This document shows positions 36,227-49,793 of a stretch of DNA of 64,000 nucleotides, one piece after another (position 1 is the first letter of the stretch; every line of letters begins with the position of its first letter). The notes beneath the pieces were generated by a model, which was not told where the DNA came from, searched no databases, and saw only the letters and a list, made by a program, of their open reading frames with translations. Source of the stretch: Volvox africanus (lineage: Eukaryota > Chlorophyta > Chlorophyceae > Chlamydomonadales > Volvocaceae); assembly GCA_030268105.1 (NCBI GenBank), contig BSDZ01000011.1:2083001-2147000 (forward strand), written 5' to 3'. The position numbers and the translations under genes were made by a program.

Positions 36227-39200
36227 TTACGGATCCTCAAAAGCCCTCTCCAGGTCGCTGCGTGGCAGCAGGGACATCTTCCCCCGCATTGACATCAGCC
36301 CTTCCACATCCTCGCGCCGCCGCCACACCATCTGCCGCAGCACGTCCCGTTGAGCCGCACTCTCATAGCGGGCCTCGCCGTTGAATAGCTGTACGCTCAC
36401 CAACTGCGCCGCACCCATCCGCCGCCAGCAGTAGGCCGTTGACATTTTCACGGCCCTGGCCACTGTGGTGTTACTCCCACCATGTGACAGAGGCAGCGCC
36501 AGCATCAGTTTGCCATCTGTCCTGGCAGCGGCCTGGCTTGCATAGCTAAGGTCAATCATGAGTGGAGGGTTGGCAACACCGGCGCTGCTCACCAGCCCTG
36601 GCCCAGCGTTCCGTGACGTTCCCTGGAGCTGATCGGCCTCTCGTTCCGAAACCAGAAGAACCTCGCCGCTGGCAAATAGCACCAAAGCACCTACAGGTCG
36701 TAGATACTGGTTCAACTCGGTCGTGTTGGGTGACAAGGCCGCAGTCTTCAGGAAGTTCCTCGTGCACCACACTGCCCTTGACCAGCTGATGTCGGAGAGG
36801 CTCTTTGGCTCTAGGATTGCCACGGCGTCGGACAGGCGTATAAGCGCAGCAGCTGCATCCAGGTCGGTCACCGAACTTGCCTTCAGGCTGGTGGCGTAGT
36901 TCCAGTCAGATTCGCGGGCTGGATTCACAGCAGGCACCTGCCGCTCCACTTCCTGCTCCTCTTCCTCTTCCTCCTGCAACTCCCGTTCACACTCCTCATC
37001 GCCCGCAGTGGCACCCGCAACGACGAGGTGGCCGCTGCCGAGATCTGCAGCCTCCACTGCAATGCGAGTCACGAGACTCCTTGCTGCATCCGTCCTCAAG
37101 CCCTCACGCTCTGTATATTGTGCCCTGGACGCGACCAATGCACCCGCAGGCTGTGCCGCCGTGCTTCCACCATACAGCTTGTCCAATCGCAGGACCTCGT
37201 CATGCAGCTCCCGATCAGGAGCTCCCCTGGTGGCAGCGAAGTGGAGGCCCTGGAAAGCCCACGCCAGCACGCCGCGCTGTGTGGCTTCCACTGTATTGCG
37301 CATCACCCATCGCAGCACATCGACTGCAGCCGGCTCAGTGGCCCTGTTGTGGCTGCAAGGAGCTACACCGTTGTTAGCCTGAAGCTGCACGATCTTTGCT
37401 GCCACGTCAGCTGCAGCTGCAAAGCGCAACTTCTGACCTCGGCCAAGTTGTCGCAGCCGTCCGGCAGCTTGCATGACCTTGTCCTTGCACGAGCCTGGCC
37501 CCAACGTGAGCATCCCCACGGCAGATAGCTGAAGCTGCAGGTCCGCGCCACGGCAATGTGCGTCGTCGTAGATGACAAAGGTATCGCGCTCAGCGATGGG
37601 TGACAGGTGCCGGGGCAGCCGGCGGCCACAGAGATCGGACACCGTCCAATTGCGCTTGTCCTCGTCGAAATAGGTCACGCCTTGAAACGGAGCTGCAGCC
37701 CCTTGCTCTGCCAGCCGCTGACACAAATACTCGGAAGCTTGTCTGTGGGCGTGTGAGCAAGAGGTCAAGTGCGGCATTATGAGCCAGTTGCAGTTTGATT
37801 AGGGTTCAGGCCAAAGGCACACCCCACGAGTGAAAAAGCACAAGATGACAGTGCTTTTGTATACTGCGGTTAAGCCTACCGGAACGGTCGACCCCTCTGC
37901 TGTCCTGGTTCTCAGCAGCCCAAGCAGGGGAGTCTGGTCTCGACCCGGTCACCTGATGCCCTAACCTTCCACGTGATGCCCTACCTGTTACTTGCCCCCG
38001 CCAGCAGCGCCCCGCAGTCAAGCAGCGCATGCATCCGCTCCTTAAGGGCCGTGTCCAGAAGCACTTGCCACAGGGGCCGGCCGCCTCTGCTGCAGTCCTG
38101 AACGTACGACGACGGGAAATAAATGTGGTTACGGGTAAGAACGCAGCATTCAGGATGTCGGCCTATCATATCGCCAGTGACACGAGTGCTGCGACCAGTC
38201 TTACACACGGTCAGGACCTCGGCGATACTCACCTCGGGGAGCAGCGTGTTGAAGCCAAGTGTGTGTTTCAGGATGACAGATAGCATCTTGCCGTTTGTGG
38301 CGCGCAGGGCGCTGTCAGGAATATCTGCCTGGCGCACTTGAAGCGGCAGCAGGCGGTGGTTGTCATTGGTGCCTGAAAACCCAACCACCTGTGCCCTACC
38401 GTTATCCGCCAGGTTCCAGGCGCTGGAAGCCAGGCGCTGTGTGTACTGACGCATCTCCGTAGGGTAGACTCGGTAATTCAACCAAAAGTCCACCACCGCC
38501 ATGTTGTGGCTTAAGTAGCGGTACATGAGCTCCATTTGCTGCCGGTTGCTCGTGTCCACTTTGTCGACCTCATCGAACTTACCCAGGTCCGCTAGGAAGC
38601 ATAGAAGGGAGCAGAGAGCAGGCAGCGGTAGACAGTATATGATTACACGGCCAGCAGCAGGACACCAGTGTAATGAACATAAATGACATTGGCGAAACAA
38701 TGGTGATGCCGACCCTCGCATCATCATCACGTGAAGTGTGACTGCAGCATGCTCTCCCAAGTCGCATAGCACGAAGTAGGTGAGCGCCAACAGCAACACA
38801 ATCGCCACACGGTCCACAGACTGGTTTACTGGGTGCCTTACTGGGTGGGATGCCGTTCCCCGCGAGCCGCAGCCAGGCCCCGTAGATGTCGCGCTGGGCG
38901 CTGAGCCCCATTCCCAAAAGCGTGCTGAGAGCCGCCTGGAACTCATCGAGAGAGAGACCGTCGTAGTAATATGATATGTTGGTTAACAGCAGCGCCACGT
39001 CGGGCTGTGCAAACTCGCTGCGCTCCGAAGGTGTGTGTGCCGCACGGTATGGCACTGCAATGCGCTTCCGGGCACTGACGGTCCTATACATCCATGGGCG
39101 GGCGGACGGGCAGCTAGGGCAAGTTGCAGGGTAGTTGTAAGGCAGAAACTGGGAGACAGTGGTAGCCGGGACAATGGTGATGCCACGGGGCATCCGCTGC

Positions 39201-42200
39201 CCCAAGACACCCCTCCGCAAACACACGGCACGCAGTCCCTAAGCTACGGCGCACACATATGACCTTGCCTGTTGATGCCAAAGTCTACGCGGTGCCTCTT
39301 CCGTAGGCAATGCTGCAGCAGGTTGCTGGCCAGCATTCCCCGTAGCGCCAACACCACAGCCCACTGGTCATCGGCCAGTTGGTGCTGCTCGGGGCCCCGA
39401 GCATCAGGCCCCAGAATGTCGTCGGCGGAGGCGGTGCTGTCGGTCACACAGCGGCGAATGCGATCCTGCGGGCGCAGCTTATGTAAGGGTATTAAAACCG
39501 ACGTGCAGTCGTATTTCGACACAAGAACATGTTGCTGCGGGACAGGAGTATGCCGCTGTGGGTCCCATCTTACACATGTTCCATATAGCACAAGTACTGC
39601 TTGAACCCTGTGCAGGACCTGCATCTACCCTGGGAATGTAACCTCTCCGAACTCCACGAGCTTCCAGCGGAGTAGGGCCTTCAAGGCACCTACCCTCATG
39701 TCATGATCCTTGAGCCACCTCAGTTCGTAGGGCGGCTCGTCCATGAGGTCCTGTGCCAGCCTCTCGTGCAGCGAATGAATGTGCGCCTCCAGGACCTCCC
39801 CCGGCAGCAGACGCAGACCGCAGAAACACCCCGGGGACGGCTTGGTGGGCGGTTCCAAAACCGCTGCGCCATCCGGCAGCAGCGGCAGAGATCGATAGCG
39901 GACTGTGGCGAGGCGTGAGGCTGTGTGCAGCAAGGCCTGCATCACCGCTGTGCGCGCCTGAAGGTTGGGTAGATTTTCATATGCCCCACAGGCGTAGATG
40001 AGCTGCAGCCTGCAGAGGGAGCAGGGGACGAGGATGCATGGACGATTAGTGGGTTTGAATTAGCCGGCCTGAGACTTGACTTCGTGACATCAAGTCTGGG
40101 CGGGTAGTAAGGTTCATCGTCTACCTGGACAGAGTCACCCACGAAACTTAGCAGTCAAACTTTGCAACATAGTTAGCTTCCAGATAGGACGGAGAGCTGT
40201 GCTCAGACCGTCAACGTCATAGTATGTAGCCGATGCGGCGGCACAACATTCACATAAAACCTATTCCCAAAGCAACCAAAAACCCAGCAGCCGCAGATGG
40301 TGCAGCTGACCTGTGGTGCAGCAGCTCGTCACTCTCATCCAGAAGGTCGACGTAGGGTAATGCCGCCAGCCGGTCCAATCCCCCGCATTCAGCTGCCTTC
40401 TCCACGCCCAGTGCCTCTAGCTCAACACGCTTGAGACACATGGATAGGCGGTGCTCAGGGGCCACCAGAAGCAGACCACCCTCCTGTATGTGGTGAATTA
40501 AGGCCGGAAGGAAACGCGCCGGTCTTCCCGCCAGAAAGCTCAAGGCACGAACCATTGCGTGCAGTGCTCACCTGCTTGCAGTGATGGAGGTTTGCCAACA
40601 TCGCTTCCACCTTGACCGCGTTAGCCTCGGCCTCCAGCCCTGCTTTGTCAGTGAGCTGTACGCCTCGATGGAAGGGCAAAGTGAAGAGCTTGCGGCCCAG
40701 CACTCCAGCGCACAAAGTGTTGTGCAGGTGGCCGTACGCCTCCTCCGACAATGTGGACAGCAGGTTGAGGCGGACCTGCGGTGCATGTGCACGGCAAATG
40801 TGGACAGGCAGGGGCGGGCGGCAGGAACGCGATGCAGGTTGCTTGGGGACTTGCTGGAGTTAGGCCGCTATGGGAAGATCCGCGTGGATGTGAGGAGTGG
40901 TTGGGGGAAGCAAGGCGTTCTACCAGAAGTATTAGTAACTGCAAACGAATCGAATTGAGCTTGCTTCTACGGCATCGCGTGCCAGATATGCGTGCCCGGA
41001 CATGTGTCCATGCGTGCCGACACAGGCCTCTGCTTACCACTTGACTGCCGTCCGCCAAGTGAAGGGCCAGCATGGGCAGGATGACCCGCGTCTTGCCTTC
41101 GCCCATGTTGAGCTGCGCGATGGCTCCCGGATTGGATATTAGGTGCTGCGCTACGGTGTACTGCTCGGCCCGGATCTGCAGCTGCCCCTCCACTTCGAAC
41201 ACCAACCACTGGGGATGCTCAGACGCGTCCCAGGTGCGCCGGATGAGCAACTCCTGCAGCGCATAGGGAGAGCAACAGAAGCAGCAATAGGAACAAGAGC
41301 GGTGGCCACGGTAGCGACATCGAAACTTGTGTCTGCATCCACTGGGTATGGCGCTACGGCAGCAGGGGGAACAGTCATTGACCTCAGCTAAAAACATATA
41401 CAAGAACAACAAACGTTACAACAGACATCTGGGCCATGTGTTTCACCCCTTATTACCCGAATCAAGGCAGTCCGGTACTCATCACCGGCCGACGCCAGAC
41501 GTTTCAACCGTGACAGCCGATCCTCAAGCACACACAACTGCAGCCACGCTTGCACTCCCCCCTTCAGCCGCTCCTCAGCAGCCTCTGATAGGAAGGGGTT
41601 GAATTGCCGCAGTAGGTGGCGCTGCCACGCCGCCCGCACGAGGTCGCTGCGGCTCGCCCTGGGGACCATGCCTGATGCCCGCAACATCCTAAAGCTGCTG
41701 CCATGGTATCCCACGTCCTCGGGCACGTGGCTCAGCCACTGCAGAAGGTACGCCTCAACAGCTGCCCGCCGCGCAGTGACTGACGCCTGCATCCAAGATA
41801 TCGTCGTAGCGGCTACAACACATAAACAGCTCGAGGCAAATTGCGTGGTATTCGGTTATGCGCGGTGATCTGGTTGACTGCGATGGTTAGGACGGAGGGG
41901 TAGCGCGGGGCTGTCCCACCGCTAAATGGATCAACTCAACAGCCTTAACGGCAAACGATACCACAACCTATACCTGTGCCACCACACTTGCCTCGTGCAT
42001 TGCATGGCGCCATCAGACCCCTGAGCTACAATCCCCCTGGTCCACACCCGGGCACATTCTAGTTGCATCCGCACCGCGAGGTCGATAATGCACATCGCAG
42101 AGCCCGCTGCCAGTCTGTAATCCTCCACAGCGGGTGCAGAGTGGTACTCCTCCCAGCTGTCAGCCAGTTCCCGATGCATCTCCAGGTGAAGCGGTGTCGG

Positions 42201-45200
42201 GGCGGCTGCAGCCCCATCCCCATCCCGAGCAGCAGCGGTCGCAGGTGCGCCACCGCCAGCTGCACTCCCAGCCCCTCCTAAATTGCTTTCTCGCAGATCT
42301 ATTAACGGATAGGGAGGCGGAATGGTTTTCCGGCTGTCAGCTTCCGGCCCCACCACCAGCGCGCTCAGCTGCTGCTCGACCGCCACCACGTAGCCGCTAT
42401 CCACCGGGATCGGCTCCGGAACCTCAATCCTTTTATAGTGGCCAAGCCGCAACCATGCGGGCACCGGCATCCTCCCGACAGACATGCCAAGCGCCCGACA
42501 CTCCTCACTTGCTGTCAACAGCCCCCGCGGGTTGGGGCCCCAGCCACCCGACTGAAGGATACTCTGCCGCTCCTGAAAGTAGCTTGTGCCGGCGTCCGCG
42601 TCGCTGACTCGTGGACTCGTGGCGCTATCAGCATCCTCAGGTGCCGGCCTCGTCCCCTCTGTGACCTCATGTAGGAGCCTTAGCTGCCCCGCGCTGCCCT
42701 CGACGTCGCGGGCCAGCAATCTGAGACCAGGGATCAGGTGGCCGCCGAGTCGATCCACGCTGCGCAGCTGACGCAGAGCCTCGGTGCTCAATGGTCGGTC
42801 ACTCCAGCACTGCCTCAGTAGCTCCATCGCCGTTTGGCCGCCCGTACAGTTGCTGAGGGGCTCCGGCAGCAGAGTACCGGTGGCAGCATACAGCGCGGCC
42901 AGCTGCAAGCGAGCGGGGATGGAGGTGGCGCGCAGGTGGCGGAAGCGGCCGTGCACCTCGTAGCAATGGGCCTGTAGGAAGGCGAGCGAGGCAGAGATGA
43001 GCCAGGCAGGCGGGCGCTGTAGGATCATGAATGACTTCAGAAGAGCGGATAAACCTAACAGCCACAGCCCCTAACCTTTTAGGCTTATTTTTGCAATATG
43101 TACAAATATGTGGCTACCTTAAGCCTGGCTTCAAAACTGCCGCTGACTTGCACGTTCGGTTGCTGACCGGCCACCACTGTTCCAGCTGGAATCAGCACCA
43201 GCACATCCTCGTGCCGGTTGCCTTGCACTGCACCTGTCCCGGGAATGCGCTCCAGAACCAGATATTGCCGGAATTCGGGTAGTGTGTAATGTACGGCCCC
43301 GGATGAGACGGCCCCGGATGAGACGGCCCCGGATGAGACGGCCCCGGATGAGAGCTCCGACACCAGCAGCTGTCGATGGTGCAGACGATACCCCCTGTAG
43401 TCTCGAGACCGGACATCCCCGTTTGACCGCATCTCAAACTCCAGGCGGAAGCGGGGCAGTTCCAATCGCAGTACACCAGGGTCCGCGTTGCTAGCGAAAA
43501 CGTGGATGAAGCGGACATCCTCGAACTTCGCCAAAAGAATGTCAAGGACAGCCGATCCGCTCAGTCGCACCAGCCGATCTGGCAGCTGGGGTAACACGTG
43601 TGGCTGAAGCAACTCAGTCCAGTGTCGGGACTGCAGATAATGAGGGACGCGGCGGCAGTCATACTTGTGGGGTCCCCACGAGGCATCAGTGGCGTCCCCG
43701 AGCGCCCGGCGTGGGTCCGTGCTTTGGATTGCCGTACACTGTACGATGAAATGTATGTCATGATGAAGAAAGCTGATTGGACGGAGCACCACCACACGGC
43801 GATCCCTGCAAATATCGGGGATAATGCCGGCCTTCAACAATCCCGCTGCAATTCACACGCACATCCGATCCGAGGCACACATACGCACACAACATGCACC
43901 TGAACTCCTGGACGCACCTGCACAGCCAGTGACTATGCATCCTCCGTAGGCGAGGTGGAAGCTCCGCACTCCACTGACCGCACTGGCCATCTGTCTCTGC
44001 ATCTAGCAGCTCCAGCTCTACATTGTGTTCCGGATCCACCTCACTGATGACCAGTCGTCCCCCAGATCCCAGAACGAATTTGTATCTGCGGCCATTGATC
44101 AGCTGCAGCCCCTCCATGACGCCCGCCTGGCCCCCTCCTGTGAAAGCCACCTGGAAGTTCCACTCGCCAAAGGTACGACGGTACAACGGATGTCCCGTCA
44201 CCTCTTTGGGCAGCCGGCTGGGTGGCCAGCCGTCCAGAAGCACAGTGCCGTCTAAAAGGTTGATTGAAAAAAGGTGCGGCTGCTGCTGGCCGCCGCTCAA
44301 GCCCCCGACGCAGCAACCCACGGCTTCAAAGCTGGCAACGGCCCCAGGCAGACGCATCCAAACCACTGCACTCCCGTCCAGGCTCGCTGGTCGCAGCCCA
44401 CCAGGCAGTACCCTTGCAACGGCATCAGTGAGCAGCTCACCATGCTGGGTCACCTCCTCCAGAACCACGTCAGCCCGAGATGCCACGACGTTGTGCGCCC
44501 GCACCACCAGCGGCTGTACCTGTGTACGCAGCTGACGGTCCTGCAGAAACACTTGGCTATGGCGGATGAGCACCATCAGCTGCAGCATGGCACCCACATC
44601 GCTGGCATCTAGACATCCAGCGCCATAGCACAGCAGCGCCATGCAGCGCCGGATGCACTGCTTGGCCAACAACATAGCGACTGCGTCATCGTCATTGCTG
44701 ACGGCGTCCGCCTCTGCTCCCAGTTCATCAGCCACGATGGAGGTCATGGTAGCGAACCGCCGCGCCACACCACTGCATCGGGGGTACCAGTCAGCCAGGT
44801 AGGCCGCCACCTCGCCCAGCAGCAACACCGCCTGGTGTTCACGTTGCTTCTCAACTAGCTCGTCGGCAAGAGAGCTCAACTCTCGCCATAATGCCTCCAA
44901 GACATCACCCTCCGACTTCCAGCCCTCACGCCACAGCAGCCGCGGTGGCGATTCGTCGGTCAAGACACCGATTTGGTACATCAGCTGCCGTACAAGTACG
45001 TGGACAGTGGGCTGGTCCAGGGGCAGGGTACGGTCATGCAGTGCAGAAGCCAAGCGCCGCAGCTGCCGCAGTGGATAGGCTCGCAGGTTGCCGAACACCA
45101 AATAGGCTGGCTTGGACATATAGCCAGGCTTGAGATCTGTGTGATCAAGTAGAACAACAGCAAGCGTGCAGACAGGGCAGGGCAGCGTGCGGTGAAGTTC

Positions 45201-48200
45201 AACGCCACAAACCGTGGCGTTGCAATTAAAAAGAAAGAAGTAACGCATAAAATGGCTGAGATTAATAAGGCTTTTGCATATTTTGTCCGGAATATCCAAC
45301 GGCGTAACCAGAAGTTAAAATGTTCTTTGCTGATGTTTATTAATTTGTATATATGTGTGTGCTTTCTATACCTACTTTGACCATTTTACGGCACAAGGTT
45401 TAAAAATATAAAAGGACGTTCGCTATTGTTAAATTTTTATCCTGAAAATAGAACACAAAATGCTTGTGTCCATGGCCGTTTTATCCCAAGAGGTTTAAGT
45501 AAGATTGCTTTTACGCCTGTTTTGGCCTTTTTCTGCAAATGCATGTAGGACCTGCGGAAGATATTTATGCATATTTTGTTGTAAAGGTTTTAGATATCAA
45601 GTAGTTATGTTAATAGTACGAGTTATTATTTTGTATATAAATATAGGTAGGACATTGCAAGGATTTTACCGGCATATTTATAGGATCTGATAATTCCTGT
45701 ATCAACAAATAGTGTAGATTACTTCTTTTAAACATCTCTCTCATCTCATCTCTCATCTCATCTACTTCTTTTAAACATTCTCTTTCGTTATAAGCTTAAC
45801 ACAATTTGGCAGAAACTTTGTATCAAGCTGGAAGGGATAATAGAGTTATCGTCCCGCAAGGGTCAGATTATAAAGTTCCTAGTTAAGCAATGTCTACAGC
45901 CAAATTTATCGACTATTAAATCATTCATTAAATTTATGATCCCAAGAGAAATAACAGACATGACTATCAGTAGTTAATTTTGCTGGAAAATAGTTGTTAT
46001 TCTTTGTGGCAACGACTGCGTGCGGCTCGTCGGAGCAGTTAAGATGCCTCTGAGCGATGTTAACCACATGTGTTCTCAACCTCCACTCCGCAGTGCCCAG
46101 TCGCAAAACTGACAACCGACAGCACCTACGACTCACATTATGATTGGCCGGTCCTTCAACTCCCACCCTGCACGAACCTTGTCGTGAGATTGGGAGGTTT
46201 CCCCTTTCAGGTGGTGTATTGTTCGCCGAGGCGTGCACGTGCATTGCCCACTGCAGCGAGGACACGTGCCCGTTCTCTGCCGGCAGCTGCTCTGTGAAGT
46301 ACAACTCCGTTAGACTGCTGCACGGCAGCACTGCAAACGGATTGAAATGTGTTGGGAGGACCTCGTTCACACGTGATCTAGAGCCGGCCCAGGCCATACT
46401 GGTTTCCAGATGGTCCGGGTACCAGACACCATCGGAGCGTGAGGTGAAGCGGTGTACATTCTTGGGACCAATGTCCTTGGCATCCAGTTCCTTGATCTTG
46501 GACCAGAACATCACCCGACCTTCCTGACCGTCGTGAGATTGCTGAAGACTTCGGATGTGTGTGCCACAGTGGCGCTTGTCGTTGTAGTACTTGGTCAGGT
46601 TTGTCGTGTGCGTGTCGCCAATAGCGCGTGCAACCTCAGGGCTGATGGGCCGCGGCAGCAGCATCTCCTGAGCCAGGAAGCTGAATCTGGAGAGTTGCTT
46701 AAGCAGCGGCGGCATGTGCAAGAAGAACAACCAGCGGTGCGCGAGGGTGCTGCTCATGGGCAGGGGTTGCAGAACGGGTGCCGGTGCCCTCTCAGCAATC
46801 TCCAGCTCATTCCTCTTCATATTTATCCTGCACTGATTGCTCTTGACTAGCCTTCGTTTAGACGCGACAGCGTCGCTTTTGTATCCAAATGTTTCTTTGG
46901 CATCCTCTAATTCCGTAGCTAGCCTCCTGCCTTCCGACTCGAGCGCATCCAGCTCCTCACGCAGCTGCCGGGCCAGTTTCTGCTTTCGAAGGACCTCCGC
47001 CCAGTGTGCTTCCACCCGCGCCTCCGCGTCCTGCTGCTCCAACGACCAGATGCCCAGCAGCCGTGGGCAGCCCTTCACGAATTCCTGCGCCATATCCATC
47101 GTGGACCTGCCAGCATCCAGAAGCGAAAACAGCTGCCTTCCAATCACCGTGTTGCGCTTCAAATAAGCGGCAACACTGAGTGCCGCGTCCACGGAGGTGC
47201 GGTCAGACAGGACCAGATGCCGCAGGTCATGATGGGAGCCGAAAACACCATACTTGGCCACAAGTGGGTGCTGCTGCAGCGCCGCTTCACGCACAAGGCA
47301 ATAAGCCACCCACACCACCAGCAACTCCCGGCTGAGCAGATCCACACGCATCACTGCTGGTGGAGGCGGCAGAGGCTGCTGCTTTTGCCGAAGCAGCTCC
47401 TGCCGTTTCTGGGATTCACTCCCTTGCTGCTGAAGAAATTGATTTAAGACGTCACGGTACAAATCTACAACCTTCTCCAGTGCAATGGCCTCCGTCAGGT
47501 CCAGCTGGTTGAGAGCGGCGCTGAAGCCAAGCACCGCCCGCCGGAATAACTCCCGCTCGACGGAGCGAAGCAGCAGCTGCGCCGCTACACCCTCATGACC
47601 AGCCCCCTTGGCGCCTGGCGTAAGTTGCAGAGAGGACATCCACTCCAGCATCGTGGTAAAGGACACGCCCACAAGCAAAACCGGTAGTGAGCCCAAGTTA
47701 AGAGTTGCCCGCTGCCTTGCCATCGCCAGTCCAGTCCCCTCGCTGTGCGGCACCAACGGCTCAGGTAGGTTACCGCTGGGCTGCATGTAGCTGCCCATCA
47801 GAGCGGGTGAGCCAGGCTTCGGAAGCTCCACCTCGTGGGCTGCCCTGAGGGCCCGTTGCTCAGCGACTTGGTGCAGGTGCTCCTCGGCCTGGCGGCAGGT
47901 GGCCTCATACGCGGACATGTCATAACCGTCATCTGAAAGCATGGCCGCCCTGGCAGAGGCAGCACGCAGTATCTGAGCTGCCGCCGTCAGCATCAGCGGT
48001 GTGGCAGTAAGCGGTCGGATAAGCCGTAGCTGCCGCCGCAGTATCCAGAGGTCCAGGTACGCCATGGCTTGCATAAAGGGTAGTCGCGCGGGCGAGGGCT
48101 GCATTATGCCATTGCTCTCGTCCCTGATACCGCCGGCCCCATTAGCTTCCATGGCAAACTGCAACCAGAAAGAGGAAGTTATGTTGGCACAACACCGCCA

Positions 48201-49793
48201 GTGATTGCCCGCTGTAGCCATCAAGATGAGGATCTCAGGAAGAGCAGTGCCCTAAGTAACCCAGCCAACGCTAGGCTTCGTACCCGCTCTACAGTGTGGC
48301 CTGTGCACGCTACGACCCGGCACTCCACCTGATGAGCAGCAGTGGCACTATTCCATAGCTAGCGTACGAACCACCTGGCGGTAGCGTGCAGTGAAGAAGC
48401 ATCCCCGTCATCAGCCCACCTGGAGTACGGCCTTGACCAGTGGCCAGCACGTCTCCCGCACTGTATCGTCGTCCGTGTGCTGCCCCACGTCGGTGAAGCC
48501 TCCCCGGGCCTGCGGGCTTGAGGTCTTAGTAGTGTTGGACGTAATGGCAAGGGCTTGACACACGGCCGCGTGGATGAAGCCTGGAGTGCGCTGAAAGCCA
48601 TGTTGGCCATTCATCTGACGTCTCCCCAGTGCAGCCTGGACAGCGGAACGTACATTGTCAACCAGCTTTCCGTACCCTTCGGCTGGGACTGCACCACAGA
48701 AGAGGGGCTTGTAGCCGCCGCACAGTGTGCGGTGTGCTGAGTGCCCTGATACGTACTGTGGTCGGCACAACGAATCGCATGGAAGGTACATGTGGTTGGC
48801 AAAGCAGACGGAACAGGGTGTATAAGTGAATTCATACAGTGCACGTACAGGTGTTGGGAATCTCCTAGCACCTGCACGGGTAATGCTGTACCGCTTGCCA
48901 GGGTTCTACACCCCAACATCTCACAGCGAGTGTCACGTGCCCACCTGTGCAGGTGAAAGCCCCATCCATCCAGAGCTATGAGTTGCAAGAGGATCTCTCC
49001 AGGCCTGGGCCACACGTTACTCTCCTCTTGAGTGCAGTCCTTCCTGGAGTCATCCCTACAGCCGCCTGACGATCCAGGTCCCAGGCCTAGAAGCGCACAT
49101 CCGTATTCCGGGAACCAGGCGAGCCAAGGGGAGCGTAAGGTGGCCACCGCGGCGCACAACAAGGCCTTGTCTTGGGCGTTGCGTGGGACCCAGATGCCGG
49201 TGAGGTCGCCGCCTCGGTCGCGGTCTTCTTCACGTCCCTGAAAGCCAAGATGAAGGTGGCCTTTGCCTATCAGTAACATTTAGATGCACGAGGCAGCGCG
49301 CCGTGGACTTCTATCTTTTGTCACGGAAAGGGTGTAAGGAGGCGAGCGGTAAGGAATGCATGTATGTACTATCTACATGGCATCGAATCGACACACTGAA
49401 CACCTGCGATATAAGGGCAGTACGAGCCACGAGGTAAAAGTTTAAAGTTTAAGGTTTGTTCCGGCGTTTTGGACCAGGGCTTAGTGTAGTATCCTGGGGC
49501 ATCTAAAGCTAATATTCAGGATGATCAGGAAACTGGACATCGGGCCTAAACAGTTTGGCGGACACTGACACAGAGATACAACACTTAGCTGGGCACATAT
49601 CCGGGATCTTGCAACGCACCTGCACAGATTGCTCGACGAACCGCTCCAGCAAGCCGCACAAGCCGTCGATGTGAAGACTGGACTGCTCCTTGCCGGCAGC
49701 GGCGTGTGGAAACTCGTATAAACTAACCAGCAGTTGCTGAGCCTCACACCACACCTCCGGGGTGTTGAAAGGAGTTCCGTGTGCGACCGTCAT
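36227..49793 (-). CDS. giant DUF3638/DUF3645-family protein (helicase-like ATPase motifs)
   Basis: This belongs to a family of very large, poorly characterised eukaryotic proteins carrying DUF3638 and DUF3645; database entries often name them ubiquitinyl hydrolase, but that activity is not visible here. About 16 exons encode some 3,000-3,100 residues, the usual family size. Upstream exons lie at about 49793-49620, 49245-48937, 48730-48421 and 48211-46185. The exon at 45120-43920 holds LVFGNLRAYPLRQLRRLASA. The exon at 41257-41040 carries AIAQLNMGEGKTRVILPMLA with a Walker-A-like GEGKT. The exon at 40778-40574 has HNTLCAGVLGRKLFTLPFHR, and 40497-40307 has LLLVAPEHRLSM and VDLLDESDELLHH, resembling a Walker B/DExD motif. 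The last exons have VGFSGTNDNHRLLPLQVRQA, then YFDEDKRNW, FVIYDDAHCRGADLQL and KVMQAAGRLRQLGRGQ, resembling helicase motif VI. One intron is GC-AG (at 39268). The start is uncertain; the ATG at 49793 is a candidate. Family membership is secure; the biochemical role is unknown. Confidence 0.88.
43293..43352. repeat. four exact 15-bp tandem repeats inside a coding exon
   Basis: ACGGCCCCGGATGAG is repeated four times. Read on the minus strand it encodes tandem SSGAV pentapeptides in the DUF3638-family protein. The length (5 codons) keeps the frame, so copy number can vary without breaking the gene. Confidence 0.85.
45195..46010. other. AT-rich island inside an intron of the DUF3638 gene
   Basis: The intron from about 46185 (CGACAAG|gttcgt) to about 45120 is far longer than its neighbours. 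About 800 nt of it is strongly AT-rich, with many stop codons in all frames. One end has a perfect 8-bp hairpin (AACGCCAC/GTGGCGTT, 45201-45221). GCCACAAA (45203-45210) recurs inverted at 46003-46010. A direct repeat ACTTCTTTTAAACAT occurs at 45721-45735 and 45764-45778, separated by CTCATCT repeats. It may be an inserted organelle-DNA fragment or a decayed mobile element; I do not recognise a gene in it. Confidence 0.55.
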
